From Bacteroidales bacterium UBA7574 (GTDB lineage Bacteria > Bacteroidota > Bacteroidia > Bacteroidales > Paludibacteraceae): 19,280 nt of DNA. Under the pieces are notes generated by a model that was not told the DNA's origin, ran no database searches, and saw nothing but the letters and a program-made list of their open reading frames with translations. The position numbers were made by a program, and so were the translations under genes. Shown here piece by piece: positions 5,076 through 15,470 of the stretch. The stretch spans positions 1 through 19,280 of the forward strand of contig DLLA01000054.1 of the NCBI GenBank assembly GCA_002479035.1, in the 5' to 3' direction. Position 1 is the first letter of the stretch. The number at the start of each line of letters is the position of its first letter.

Positions 5076-6350
5076 ATGAAGAAATATCCTGTATTGTATT
5101 TTGTATGCTTTTGTTGCATTTGGATTATATGCTCGTCCTGTGAGCATAAAGAAGAAATCCGATTAGGTTCTATTTATGGTATTGTCTCCGACAAGGCAAC
5201 AGGCGAACCCATAAAAAGTGTTGGCATAGAATTGCTCCCCATTGGAATAAAGGCGATAACCGGTGAAGATGGAAAGTTTGAGTTTCCTAAGATAGAAACT
5301 GGGACTTACAATCTTTTGACCACCAAATCCGGCTACAAAGAGCATAGAACTAATGATATTCTCGTTAAGGGCAATGAGGAAAATGTGCCCGTTGATATCC
5401 TGATAGAAAAACTGCCACCGACCCTGCAGGTAGTAGATGATGAAGGAAATGAAATCACTTTGATAGACTTTGGGGAGGCAGAAGGCGATGAAATGAAGTC
5501 TTTCAACATCTTCAACAATAGTGAAGAGTCTTTAGAATGGGAAATTGCTTTCCGCTCGGAATGGATATTGTCTTTTAGCAAACAAGAGGGTATCTTGAAA
5601 GCGGGTGCCACACAGACAATTGTCGTTACGATTGACAGAGCCAAATTGGTTGATGGAATTAATACCACGATTGTTCATGTTGTTTCTAATAATGGCAGTA
5701 AACAAATAAACATAACAGCCACATCTGTCAGTTTTATAGAAACGCTTGAAGTCTCGGATGTAAATCCTACTTCTGCTGTTCTAAATGGTAAATTTAATAA
5801 GAAAATCACTTCTCCCATATCGGAATATGGTTTTGTGTACGGCCTTATGCCAACTCCGTCATTGGATAATGGGGCGGCTAAGGTTGTCGTTAAAGGAACT
5901 GCGCAAGTTGGAATCTTTAGTTATGCCATTGGAGAACTCGTAGAAAATGAAACTTATTTCTTTAGAGCCTTTGCCGTTGTCAATGACAAAGAGTATTATG
6001 GCATCTCACATAGTTTTGTAGCCAGGGAGGTACAATATGTTACATTGTTACCTGCGAACATAATGGTACAGAAAACGGACTTGGGATATGTAGATTGGTC
6101 ATCTGCAGATGTGATGAGTAAATCATCCATTGTGGGAGGGTTTACAGATTGGAGGTTGCCAACAATAGATGAACTAATGATACTTTTCAATGAGCAAAAC
6201 CATATTGGAGGGTTTAATGGAGGATACTATTGGAGTGGTTCTGACAAGGATAGTGATTACCATTATTATGTTAGTTTTAGTTCTGGTGATATAGGGGTTC
6301 AGCGCAATTATGATAAGTGTTATGTGCGTGCTGTGAGAACAATAAAATAA
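5076..6350 (+). CDS. Multidomain lipoprotein with DUF1566-like C-terminus
   Basis: This 424-aa lipoprotein has a lipobox ICSSC with C22. Domains in order: a carboxypeptidase-regulatory-like module (about 30-112, IYGIVSDKATGEPI), a BACON-like or Ig-like beta module (about 115-225, with phrases such as SLEWEI and WILSFSKQEG), a fibronectin-like segment (about 230-325) and a C-terminal DUF1566-like domain (about 335-424) with FTDWRLPTIDELM, YYWSG and a final RAVR. DUF1566 domains are typical of secreted or surface adhesin-like proteins of unknown ligand. It lies 56 nt after the small lipoprotein and is probably the last gene of the operon. A surface binding role is inference. Confidence 0.75.
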   Translation: MKKYPVLYFVCFCCIWIICSSCEHKEEIRLGSIYGIVSDKATGEPIKSVGIELLPIGIKAITGEDGKFEFPKIETGTYNLLTTKSGYKEHRTNDILVKGNEENVPVDILIEKLPPTLQVVDDEGNEITLIDFGEAEGDEMKSFNIFNNSEESLEWEIAFRSEWILSFSKQEGILKAGATQTIVVTIDRAKLVDGINTTIVHVVSNNGSKQINITATSVSFIETLEVSDVNPTSAVLNGKFNKKITSPISEYGFVYGLMPTPSLDNGAAKVVVKGTAQVGIFSYAIGELVENETYFFRAFAVVNDKEYYGISHSFVAREVQYVTLLPANIMVQKTDLGYVDWSSADVMSKSSIVGGFTDWRLPTIDELMILFNEQNHIGGFNGGYYWSGSDKDSDYHYYVSFSSGDIGVQRNYDKCYVRAVRTIK

Positions 6351-6411
6351 CGAGATTACAATATAAGATACTAACAACTTTACATTATTAGACAGCCTCC
6401 TGCCATAAACA

Positions 6412-7644
6412 TCAGTAGAGGAAGCCTAAAAGCCAAAGGGGGTACTTGTGACCTATAGGTGTCTCGCAATCGTCTGCAAAGATGAAAGAGTCAGGGACAC
6501 CTGCCAACTGCGTATAGTCCTTGCTACTGCCTCCCACTTCAAAAATGAAACGGCTGTCTATCAAGAAATCTCCCTGCCGTTTGCGGTACTCGACACGGTG
6601 CTTATACACCAACTGATTGACGGCAAATGTTTCGCGTACCGTACCTATCTTGACAGGCACGGAAGACAGCGCGTAGAGCAGGTTTGGGTTCTCAATGTAG
6701 AGTTTGTCGGGTTTCTGCAGACGTTTGACATTGTTGAGGTCACAATAGAGCAGATTAAGCAGTTTGGCGTTTTGCATGTGGTTAAGATACCCCAACAAGG
6801 TAACACGCTGCAAACCACTTTGGACAGACAGTTTCTGCATATCCAACTCAAACGGTTCGGATGAAGACAGAACATCCATCAAAGCCTTGACCTTGCGCGT
6901 ATTGCTCAGTTCGATACCACACAGGCGGGGCATCTCATCATCAATGATACGCACCATGGTTTGCTCTATAAGTGTGTAATAATCAACAGGGTTTTTGAGA
7001 TAGAACGGATAGCAGCCATATTGCAGATACTCATGGAACAACGGCAAGGGACGGCACTGCTCATTGACTGCGGCGCAGAGTGATTGCGGAGCCGCAAGCA
7101 GTTGGTCCATAGAGATGGCGGGCAACTCTATTCCTTTGTAGAAATGAAGGAACTCCCGAAAAGACAGACCCTGTATATTGTATATCACACAACGCCGCGA
7201 CAAGTCGGCTTCGCCCGCAATGATATTGAGCAAAGAACTGCTGCTAAGAACAATGCGCATAGTGGGATATGCATCGTACACCTGCTTCAGTTCACGGCTC
7301 CAATCTGCATATTTATGTACCTCGTCTATAAACAAATGACGACCTCCCATAAGATAGAATTGGTCAACCAAATCTATGATGGTATGCGTGGCGAAATACG
7401 TGTCGTCCAATGAACAATAGAGCACCGTACGGTCAAGAGGACGATAGTGCTGCTTGATATACTGCAACATTATAGTTGTCTTGCCGACTCCTCTTGCACC
7501 CCGCAATGCCAACATCTGCGCGTCCCAATTGATGTATTGGGAACATTGACGTACAATCTTGAGAGATGTGACCGCCACCAAACGGTCGTGCCGCTGATAT
7601 AATCTAACCATAGTCGTATTGTGTTTGAGTATTGTTTTATACAT
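6412..7644 (-). CDS. AAA ATPase with DUF4143-type C-terminus
   Basis: This 410-aa protein has a Walker A motif GARGVGKT (residues 49-56) and a Walker B motif LFIDE (about 104-108), followed by a C-terminal domain (about 200-410) of the DUF4143 type ending FEVGGSSKDYTQ... and PLWLLGFLY. Such ATPases are abundant and often multicopy in Bacteroidota; their job is unknown, with some proposed to be mobile or toxin-antitoxin related. The start at 7644 agrees with a promoter 78 nt upstream; an inner ATG at residue 12 is possible. It converges with the lipoprotein operon, and I see no strong terminator in the 61-bp gap. It appears to be an independent gene between the two large clusters. Confidence 0.8.
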   Translation of the reverse strand: MYKTILKHNTTMVRLYQRHDRLVAVTSLKIVRQCSQYINWDAQMLALRGARGVGKTTIMLQYIKQHYRPLDRTVLYCSLDDTYFATHTIIDLVDQFYLMGGRHLFIDEVHKYADWSRELKQVYDAYPTMRIVLSSSSLLNIIAGEADLSRRCVIYNIQGLSFREFLHFYKGIELPAISMDQLLAAPQSLCAAVNEQCRPLPLFHEYLQYGCYPFYLKNPVDYYTLIEQTMVRIIDDEMPRLCGIELSNTRKVKALMDVLSSSEPFELDMQKLSVQSGLQRVTLLGYLNHMQNAKLLNLLYCDLNNVKRLQKPDKLYIENPNLLYALSSVPVKIGTVRETFAVNQLVYKHRVEYRKRQGDFLIDSRFIFEVGGSSKDYTQLAGVPDSFIFADDCETPIGHKYPLWLLGFLY

Positions 7645-7721
7645 TGAACGATTTACACTTATTTTTGTTCAATAGAGTAAACAAAAATTGCTGTATTCTG
7701 TTCAGTGCGCTAAACAGATTG

Positions 7722-7752
7722 CAAAGGTAGTTCATTTCTTTTATATACGCAA
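7722..7752 (-). promoter_or_regulatory. Promoter of the AAA ATPase gene
   Basis: On the minus strand, TTG (7752-7750) and TACCTTTG (7729-7722) are separated by 20 bp, matching the Bacteroidota TTG-N20-TAnnTTTG pattern. Transcription would start near 7715, about 70 nt before the ATG. Confidence 0.6.
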
Positions 7753-7916
7753 GGATGCCTACAGACTATTTGATTATTTTGCAAGAAATTGCGCAGATTT
7801 AAGCCACAATGACATTACTTGGTGCCAATATGGCACAAATTAGTAGTGCAAAAAAGAAGGGGAAAAAGTGACAAGAAGGGGATAAAGAGATGGAAGGAGG
7901 TGTAGCACGTAAAGTA

Positions 7917-7947
7917 TTGTGTTTCATAGAAAAAAGAAGTATTTTTG
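7917..7947 (+). promoter_or_regulatory. Orphan plus-strand promoter
   Basis: TTG (7917-7919) and TATTTTTG (7940-7947) are 20 bp apart, a full match to the Bacteroidota pattern. No gene follows on the plus strand before the convergent end of the GH97 gene, so it may drive a small RNA, possibly antisense to the PUL 3' end. Confidence 0.45.
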
Positions 7948-7952
7948 CACGT

Positions 7953-7988
7953 ACTTTGAATAATTCGGGGAAAGGACTTTGAATAATT
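7953..7988 (+). repeat. 13-bp direct repeat
   Basis: ACTTTGAATAATT occurs at 7953-7965 and again at 7976-7988, a period of 23 bp. The first copy begins just at the expected transcription start of the orphan promoter. It may be a regulator site or a duplicated piece of leader. Confidence 0.6.
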
Positions 7989-8222
7989 TGGTCTGTAATC
8001 AGTTTGCTTACTGATAGAATTGTCTGCTACGGACAACAAATCGGCGATTTTTGTAGTACCTTTGTATCCGAATTGGGTAAAAACAACGAAAGTATATACT
8101 CCAATAACGCAGAAAGTAGCAATTCTTTCATTTTAAATAACACATTTAGTTCGTTATAAGTCAATCATATCGTACATTTTTGCCTATTGCAGAGTGCTTG
8201 GTTGTTGGTTGTCATGCAAACA

Positions 8223-8259
8223 ACATCGGCTGTATAACGAGTTGTCATACAGCCGATGT
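8223..8259 (-). terminator. Terminator hairpin after the GH97 gene
   Basis: ACATCGGCTGTAT (8223-8235) and ATACAGCCGATGT (8247-8259) form a perfect 13-bp stem with an 11-nt loop, 8 nt past the GH97 stop. On the minus strand the stem is followed by TGTTTGC, so the U-tract is weak, but position and strength suggest it ends the PUL transcript. Confidence 0.65.
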
Positions 8260-8267
8260 GATGTTTG

Positions 8268-10394
<2,127 letters not shown>

Positions 10395-10432
10395 CTAGGT
10401 GAACTAGTAAATCTAGGATTTATAGGATATAC

Positions 10433-11926
10433 TTATTCTGCTTTGGTTAAACGGAATACTTTGCAGCCGTGGGCGGGAACGGTATAGTTGAGGTTGCGTT
10501 GCTTGCCGAGGTCGGTATGCTCCCATAAGTCACGCACATACATAGACTCCTCTCCCAATGAACTGATGGCTAAAGAGCGTGTCTGTTCGAGGTCCTCCCG
10601 ATTGAAGAATGCCACTATCCAGTCGCCGTTGCTCATTTGTCCCGTCCAAATCTGACTATCGGTGCTATTGAGGTCGCGCGAGAGCGGTTTACCGACAAAG
10701 CCGTCCTTGTTGAGGGCAAGGAGTTCCTCGTTCTGATAGAAAGTAACCAGATGTTCGATGTTGGTTTCGTTGTACTGGTCGGCACAGGCAACGGGTCCTC
10801 CTGCCACGAGTTGGAGCGAGATGACAGAGCGACATTCGTCGTCATTGGACAAGGTATTGAGACGTGTGAAGTCTCCGTCCAGTATCAGTTTGCCGCGCCC
10901 TGACAGTCCTGAGAAATAGACCATGCCATCGAACATATTGTAGCAGGTAGGCCAGCGGTCTTTGTCTATCTGTCCGCGGCGTCTGTAATAGACCGACTCA
11001 CCGTAATGCTCGTAGTTCTCATCGGGGTCGTTGGGGGTAGTACCCGAAAAGGCACTCCAACGCCCACAGAAGACATCGGCATTGATACGCATCATGTTCA
11101 TGTAGCGTGCTTCGAGTTCGGCGTAGTTCTTCTGGTTGGGCATCACGATAGAGGTGAATACGCCGTACTTGGTAGCCGACTCGTTGATGTATTGAAGAGC
11201 CAGTTCGTACTCTTCGCGTCCGTATCCGCGTCCCGGGTCTCCGCCCATACCGGTACCCGTCTCAAAGAGGCACATGAAGTCCATACGGATAAAGTTGACT
11301 CCGAGTTCGCTATAGTATTTGAAGAAGCCGTCTATATACTCCTTGGTACCCGGGTGAGAAGGAACAATCCAATAGAATATGTCTCTCTCGCGTGCGGCAT
11401 CGGGGTGCGCCACCTTGTCCTTGGCGGGGTCGTATAACAAGCTGCCAAGGCGGATGTTGGTGCCTTCGATGACGATGTTATCGTCCCCGTGCTTCCATAG
11501 CGGATTGTCGTACACACCGAGTTTGAGCCCATGGCTTTTGCAGAGAGAAACCAACTCTTTGAGTGAATACTCCCCATAGTGCGTCATGTAGCCCTGACTA
11601 TTGTCCGACTGCACATTACGCATAGTCTGAAAGCCATCCGTTACAATCATGTCGTAGCCGTAAGGGAGAAGGTTCTCCGACACCCACTTGATGTTGGACT
11701 CCCATGTGGCTTTGGGCATATTGGTATTAGTACCTGCATGTTCCGCCTCGAAGCAGAACTCATAGACCGTCCAGTAGAGGGGTGCCTTGGCGTTGGTTTT
11801 AACGGGTTCTACGACAGGGTCGTCCTGAACTTGGTCAATGCTCCAGCCTGTATCAATCTTCTCGTCACAGGCGGTAAGGGTAAGTGCAGTCAGTGCTGCC
11901 AAACATATATTCATCGGTCGTATCAT
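10433..11926 (-). CDS. GH27-like (clan GH-D) glycoside hydrolase lipoprotein
   Basis: This 497-aa protein has a lipobox LTAC with C20. A TIM barrel (about 45-390) shows YGYDMIVTDGFQ, LKLGVYDNPLW, then NFIRMDFM with D216 as the likely nucleophile and NADVFCGRW with D284 as a candidate acid. A C-terminal beta-sandwich (about 400-497) with WIVAFFNR, RDLWEHTDLG and VPAHGC is typical of GH27. GH27 holds alpha-galactosidases and also isomalto-dextranases; beside an inverting GH97 alpha-glucosidase the latter would make a dextran-like system. The lipid anchor places it in the outer or inner membrane envelope. The start ATG overlaps the stop of the SusE/F-like gene by 4 nt, giving coupled translation. 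The family call is good to clan level; the substrate is open. Confidence 0.75.
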   Translation of the reverse strand: MIRPMNICLAALTALTLTACDEKIDTGWSIDQVQDDPVVEPVKTNAKAPLYWTVYEFCFEAEHAGTNTNMPKATWESNIKWVSENLLPYGYDMIVTDGFQTMRNVQSDNSQGYMTHYGEYSLKELVSLCKSHGLKLGVYDNPLWKHGDDNIVIEGTNIRLGSLLYDPAKDKVAHPDAARERDIFYWIVPSHPGTKEYIDGFFKYYSELGVNFIRMDFMCLFETGTGMGGDPGRGYGREEYELALQYINESATKYGVFTSIVMPNQKNYAELEARYMNMMRINADVFCGRWSAFSGTTPNDPDENYEHYGESVYYRRRGQIDKDRWPTCYNMFDGMVYFSGLSGRGKLILDGDFTRLNTLSNDDECRSVISLQLVAGGPVACADQYNETNIEHLVTFYQNEELLALNKDGFVGKPLSRDLNSTDSQIWTGQMSNGDWIVAFFNREDLEQTRSLAISSLGEESMYVRDLWEHTDLGKQRNLNYTVPAHGCKVFRLTKAE

Positions 11927-13356
11927 TGTTGCTCGAATTTAACGGTCATGTCCAAGACATTGATGGTGATTTTGTATTTGCCCGCAGCCGATACTCTCCA
12001 CTTCTGGTCGGGTTGGTCGTTGGGCGTGTAGAGTATGGGCGTAGGCCGGTCGGAGACGGGCGTATCCACAGCCGGTGCTATGAAGAAGGCTCCCTCATAA
12101 CTATTCGGGTTGAGCGGGAACTTGATTTCTCCTGCCGCCAAGTTGCCCGTCCATGTGAACGAGCCGTTGCTTGCGGTGACATCATAGGTCATTTGTTCCG
12201 AGAAAGGCGTATTCCAGCCATTGGGCGTGGCATCGCCACAGAGCCATATCTGCTTGTACGGCAGTTTGTCGAACTCTTCGTCACGGGTGAAGGACACCTG
12301 CGGCACAGACAGGTCAATGTTGACGGTGTACAGTCCGACAGCAGGCACAACCCATTTGATGTCGGGTTTTCCGTTCTTGGCAAAGGTCATGGAAGTGATG
12401 CCTTCCGCGGGTGTGCTTTCAGCCGGTGCCATCCAAAAGGCACCTTCATAACTACGGCGGTCCGGGTCCGGCTCACAGAGGAACTTGAGTTCTCCTGTGC
12501 TGAGGAGTCCGCTCCATGTGAGTGTATGTTCGGTGATGTTGGTCATAGCGATGGCATCACCGAGTACCCAACCATTGGCAGCCTCACCCAAGAGGAAGAG
12601 CGGTTCCGTCTCCGTGACAGTGAGTCCTTCGAGGTCGGCTTCGATAACATAGTATCCGGCATGGTGGATGGTGAGCGGTCGGGCTTCTTTGGTGTCCGAG
12701 TAGAGTAGCGTTTGTGCGGTAGCGCCCTGTCCGTAGGCTCCGGTAGAGTCGGAACGGGAGGTGAGGAAGAGCAGTTCACCTTCGGTGAGTGCGCCCGTCC
12801 ATGTATAGGCATTGCGCGCCGGCACCTTGCTCATCTCAATGGCTACGGTGTAGTCGTCTCCGACAGAGGTGGCACTACCCACCATGTAAAGTACGGAGGC
12901 GTAGCCCATGACATCAAACGTAACCGTGCTGAGCATAGGTTTGACGTAGGTATCGAGTCCCTTGGGGTGCGCGATAATCTCCGCTTCGAGTGCCGTCCAC
13001 GAGCCTGCCGCTATGCCCCAGCCTTCGAGAAGGTCGTTGATAGTCCCGTGCGTGAAACTGACAGTGTTGCCTCCGTCCATGAGCATGGGTGTGATAGAGG
13101 TGGCGAAACTATTGTCGGCAATGTCCATCTTGAAGTAGTATTCAAAGCCCGTGATGCCGTCTTTGAGTTCGGGAATATCCCACGAGAAAGTGACAGCGGT
13201 GTCCTTGCTCTGCGATTGGAGCAGCCGCAGCGAAGAGACAGAGGCACGAATGTGCAGTTCATCGTCGAGACGAGGAATGGTGTAGTGTTCGCTCTCGGGT
13301 TTGCAACCGAGCAGTGCGCCCGCTACAAGGAGAAGGAAAAATATACGTTGCTTCAT
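11923..13356 (-). CDS. SusE/SusF-like surface glycan-binding lipoprotein
   Basis: This 477-aa lipoprotein has a lipobox LLGC with C18. Residues of about 24-150 resemble the SusE N-terminal Ig-like domain (phrases TFSWDIP and FEYYFKMD). Three related starch-binding-type modules follow at about 153-250, 252-360 and 368-477, each with W(T/S)G-x-L-x-x-GE-(L/I)-x-F; the last two also share YEGAF followed by (W/F)(M/I)APA. These modules bind alpha-glucan through aromatic residues at the cell surface. The gene sits 34 bp after susD and overlaps the GH27-like gene. Three binding modules after the Ig domain match SusF more than SusE (two modules), though length is similar in both. Confidence 0.85.
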   Translation of the reverse strand: MKQRIFFLLLVAGALLGCKPESEHYTIPRLDDELHIRASVSSLRLLQSQSKDTAVTFSWDIPELKDGITGFEYYFKMDIADNSFATSITPMLMDGGNTVSFTHGTINDLLEGWGIAAGSWTALEAEIIAHPKGLDTYVKPMLSTVTFDVMGYASVLYMVGSATSVGDDYTVAIEMSKVPARNAYTWTGALTEGELLFLTSRSDSTGAYGQGATAQTLLYSDTKEARPLTIHHAGYYVIEADLEGLTVTETEPLFLLGEAANGWVLGDAIAMTNITEHTLTWSGLLSTGELKFLCEPDPDRRSYEGAFWMAPAESTPAEGITSMTFAKNGKPDIKWVVPAVGLYTVNIDLSVPQVSFTRDEEFDKLPYKQIWLCGDATPNGWNTPFSEQMTYDVTASNGSFTWTGNLAAGEIKFPLNPNSYEGAFFIAPAVDTPVSDRPTPILYTPNDQPDQKWRVSAAGKYKITINVLDMTVKFEQQ

Positions 13357-13390
13357 ATTGCTATATTTGCATCAATGTGGTGTAGAAAGG

Positions 13391-15250
13391 TTATTTCCAG
13401 TATGGCAGTTGTTGCAACTTGGGGTTGCGCTCTATCTGTCCTTGGTGAATGGGGAACCAATAGTACTGCTTGCGATAGACACGGGTCTGATAAGCAGTGA
13501 GTTGGAAGAAGGTAGCCTCGTCCTTACCGCTGAAGTTCATACCGTATTGGGGTCCGTTGAGTGTGGTTTCGGCTTCCTTCCAGCGACGAAGATCATCGTA
13601 GCGAAGTCCCTCACAGCACAGTTCGACCCTGCGTTCACGATGTATGACCTCGCGTAGCGCGTCTTGGGTCATATCGACATGGATAGCGGTAGTGGAGGTG
13701 GCACCTGCGGTATAGGGTCGTACTCCCGCGCGGGTACGCACCTTGTTGAGGTAGGTGAGTATCTCGGTGTTGCCAGGGTCACATTCGTTGAGTGCCTCGG
13801 CGTAGTTGAGATAGGCTTCCGCAAGGCGGTAGAGGACTCCCGGACGGTATTGGAAGTTGCCCTCTTTGACATTGGTCTTGGGGTGAATCTTCTTGCGTAC
13901 AAGGTACCCATTCTGCGGTGCGTCGTGCGTATGCCCGTTGTCGGTGCCGCCATTGAAGAAGTTGAAAGTGCGGTCTTCCTGCGGGAAGTAAGCGTTGTGG
14001 AACGACACAGCCACATAGAAACGGGGCTCACGGTGGCAGTACATCTTATAGGTGTGCGGGTGGGTGATGGCTCCGCCATTGACTTCCTCGTCCCACGAAG
14101 TGGCATCGGAGGAGACAGACGCTTCCTCAAAGCCCGTGGACTCGTAGTGCGAGTCGGGGTCGGTGATAGGCAGTCCGTTCTCCATGAAGAACGCATCCAC
14201 AAGGGACTGGGTAACGCCCCATCCGCCGGACCCTCCCGAAGCGAGCGGGGTACAGTGCTTCTCGTATTCGGTATAGTCGCAGCCACCTGCACGGGCAAAG
14301 AGTATCTCGGTGTTGCCCTCGTTGTATCGCTTGAGCAGTACGTTCTGCACGGACATGAAGGGGTCGATGTCACCGTTCTCGTTGGTCTCGACATAGAGTG
14401 TATGTCCTGCGGCTTCGGCTGTCTCGATGAGCAGGAGACAAGCATCGGCTGCCTTGCGCCACCGCTCGGGATCGTAGGTCTGAAAGAAGATTTCCTGTCC
14501 GCGGTCGTTGGTGTAGCCTGCGTAGTCGGTATTGCCATTGACCAGTGGCGATGCGGCATAGAGCAGCATACGGGCGCGTACCGCCAGCGCCATGACAGAG
14601 GTAGCCCGTCCGTACTTCTGCGCACTGTTGTACTTAGCCGGCAGGCGGTCTGCGACATCAAGAAGGACCGAGTCGCACCAGTCAATGACGGTGTAGTAGG
14701 GGGATTGCCCTATCTGCAACTCTTCCGCCGTGGCATCGGTGCTGTAGAGTACGCCCGGGGTGAAGGGAATGGCACCATAGGTATTGACAAGGAGCCAATA
14801 GTAGTAGGCGGTGAGGAACTCGCACTCCGCCTTCATGTACTCGACCTCCTGCGCACCGATTCCCTGGTCGGGCAGCGTGTGTACGTTGTCAATAAAGATT
14901 TGTGCCTCTCGGATACGCTGCGGGAGCGACGCCCAGTAGTTGCCGTCCCAGTCGCTGGTAGGCGTCCACTCGCCGAGGATAAAGGGAATGACTTTCCAGT
15001 TCCATTGCCGCCAGCGTTCAGAGGGAGTCATCTCGTCGCCGAGAATGTCCCAACCGAGGTAGCGTCCGTAGCCCATATACGGGTCGGGAATATCGGAATA
15101 GACGCCGGCAAGCCACCCCATGGTGCGGGTCTTGTCGTTGAAAACCATCTCAAGGGTGAGTTCGGTGTCCGGCTCTTTGTCCAAGAAACTGCACGATGCC
15201 ACGGGAAGCAGCAGGAGAGCAGTAAGAATGGTATATATTGTTTTTTTCAT
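13391..15250 (-). CDS. SusD-family glycan-binding lipoprotein
   Basis: This 619-aa lipoprotein has a lipobox VASC with C20 followed by SFLDKEPDTELT, the usual SusD start. The body has the SusD/RagB plan with helical TPR-like segments, and near the end RPGVLYRLAEAYLNYAEALNE and EVIHRERRVELCCEGLRYDDLRRWK, the standard SusD hallmarks. It closes over the SusC barrel and delivers glycan. It is separated from susC by 220 bp holding repeats and hairpins, so susC and susD levels may be tuned separately. Confidence 0.95.
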   Translation of the reverse strand: MKKTIYTILTALLLLPVASCSFLDKEPDTELTLEMVFNDKTRTMGWLAGVYSDIPDPYMGYGRYLGWDILGDEMTPSERWRQWNWKVIPFILGEWTPTSDWDGNYWASLPQRIREAQIFIDNVHTLPDQGIGAQEVEYMKAECEFLTAYYYWLLVNTYGAIPFTPGVLYSTDATAEELQIGQSPYYTVIDWCDSVLLDVADRLPAKYNSAQKYGRATSVMALAVRARMLLYAASPLVNGNTDYAGYTNDRGQEIFFQTYDPERWRKAADACLLLIETAEAAGHTLYVETNENGDIDPFMSVQNVLLKRYNEGNTEILFARAGGCDYTEYEKHCTPLASGGSGGWGVTQSLVDAFFMENGLPITDPDSHYESTGFEEASVSSDATSWDEEVNGGAITHPHTYKMYCHREPRFYVAVSFHNAYFPQEDRTFNFFNGGTDNGHTHDAPQNGYLVRKKIHPKTNVKEGNFQYRPGVLYRLAEAYLNYAEALNECDPGNTEILTYLNKVRTRAGVRPYTAGATSTTAIHVDMTQDALREVIHRERRVELCCEGLRYDDLRRWKEAETTLNGPQYGMNFSGKDEATFFQLTAYQTRVYRKQYYWFPIHQGQIERNPKLQQLPYWK

Positions 15251-15305
15251 AAACTGATGATTTTGTTTTGTTATCGTGTCAGTATGGATACGATATTCAC
15301 TCGTT

Positions 15306-15340
15306 AATCACATACTAATCACATACTAATGTCATACACT
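15306..15340 (-). repeat. 11-bp tandem repeat in the susC-susD gap
   Basis: AATCACATACT stands at 15306-15316 and 15317-15327, followed by a degenerate third copy (AATGTCATACACT, 15328-15340). It lies about 60 nt upstream of susD in the mRNA leader. The function is unknown; slippage could vary the copy number. Confidence 0.6.
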
Positions 15341-15362
15341 TGACTCGATGGACCTCCCCTAA

Positions 15363-15382
15363 CCCCTCCTTCAAAGGAGGGG
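15363..15382 (-). repeat. C/G-rich hairpin between susC and susD
   Basis: CCCCTCCTT (15363-15371) pairs with AAGGAGGGG (15374-15382). The stem is strong, with no U-run on the minus strand. It may weaken read-through or protect the susC mRNA end. It resembles dispersed C-rich palindromes of Bacteroidota genomes, which I cannot verify here. Confidence 0.5.
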
Positions 15383-15404
15383 GAACTCAGAACTCTGTAT
15401 CTTT

Positions 15405-15425
15405 GACGACGCGGGACGCGTCGTC
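15405..15425. repeat. REP-like palindrome, copy 1
   Basis: GACGACGCG (15405-15413) and CGCGTCGTC (15417-15425) form a perfect 9-bp stem around a 3-nt loop, 46 bp after the susC stop. A related palindrome lies on the other side of susC at 18614-18634, so this is probably a dispersed repeat family. Confidence 0.6.
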
Positions 15426-15470
15426 CCCATAAGGAAATCCAAAGCCGTTCTCATGGTTGCTATAGCATGA

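Larger units (their letters stand above)
7753..8222. other. Gene-free gap between ATPase and PUL
   Basis: No convincing reading frame occurs on either strand. It holds a plus-strand promoter (7917-7947), a 13-bp direct repeat (7953-7988), small inverted repeats GTGCC/GGCAC (7822-7836) and TTGTC/GACAA (8020-8036), and an isolated TACCTTTG at 8057-8064 without a -33 partner. A small RNA on the plus strand is possible, but no clear end to it is visible. Confidence 0.45.

Noticed and set aside
7822..7836. GTGCC/GGCAC hairpin as a terminator
   Set aside because: Only 5 bp, no U-run on either strand and no gene ending beside it.
8057..8064. TACCTTTG box on the plus strand
   Set aside because: No -33 partner at the right spacing and no gene downstream.
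13664..15307. 547-codon plus-strand open frame opposite susD
   Set aside because: Low-complexity Val/Gly/Arg-rich product with no signal or domain; susD on the minus strand is certain.
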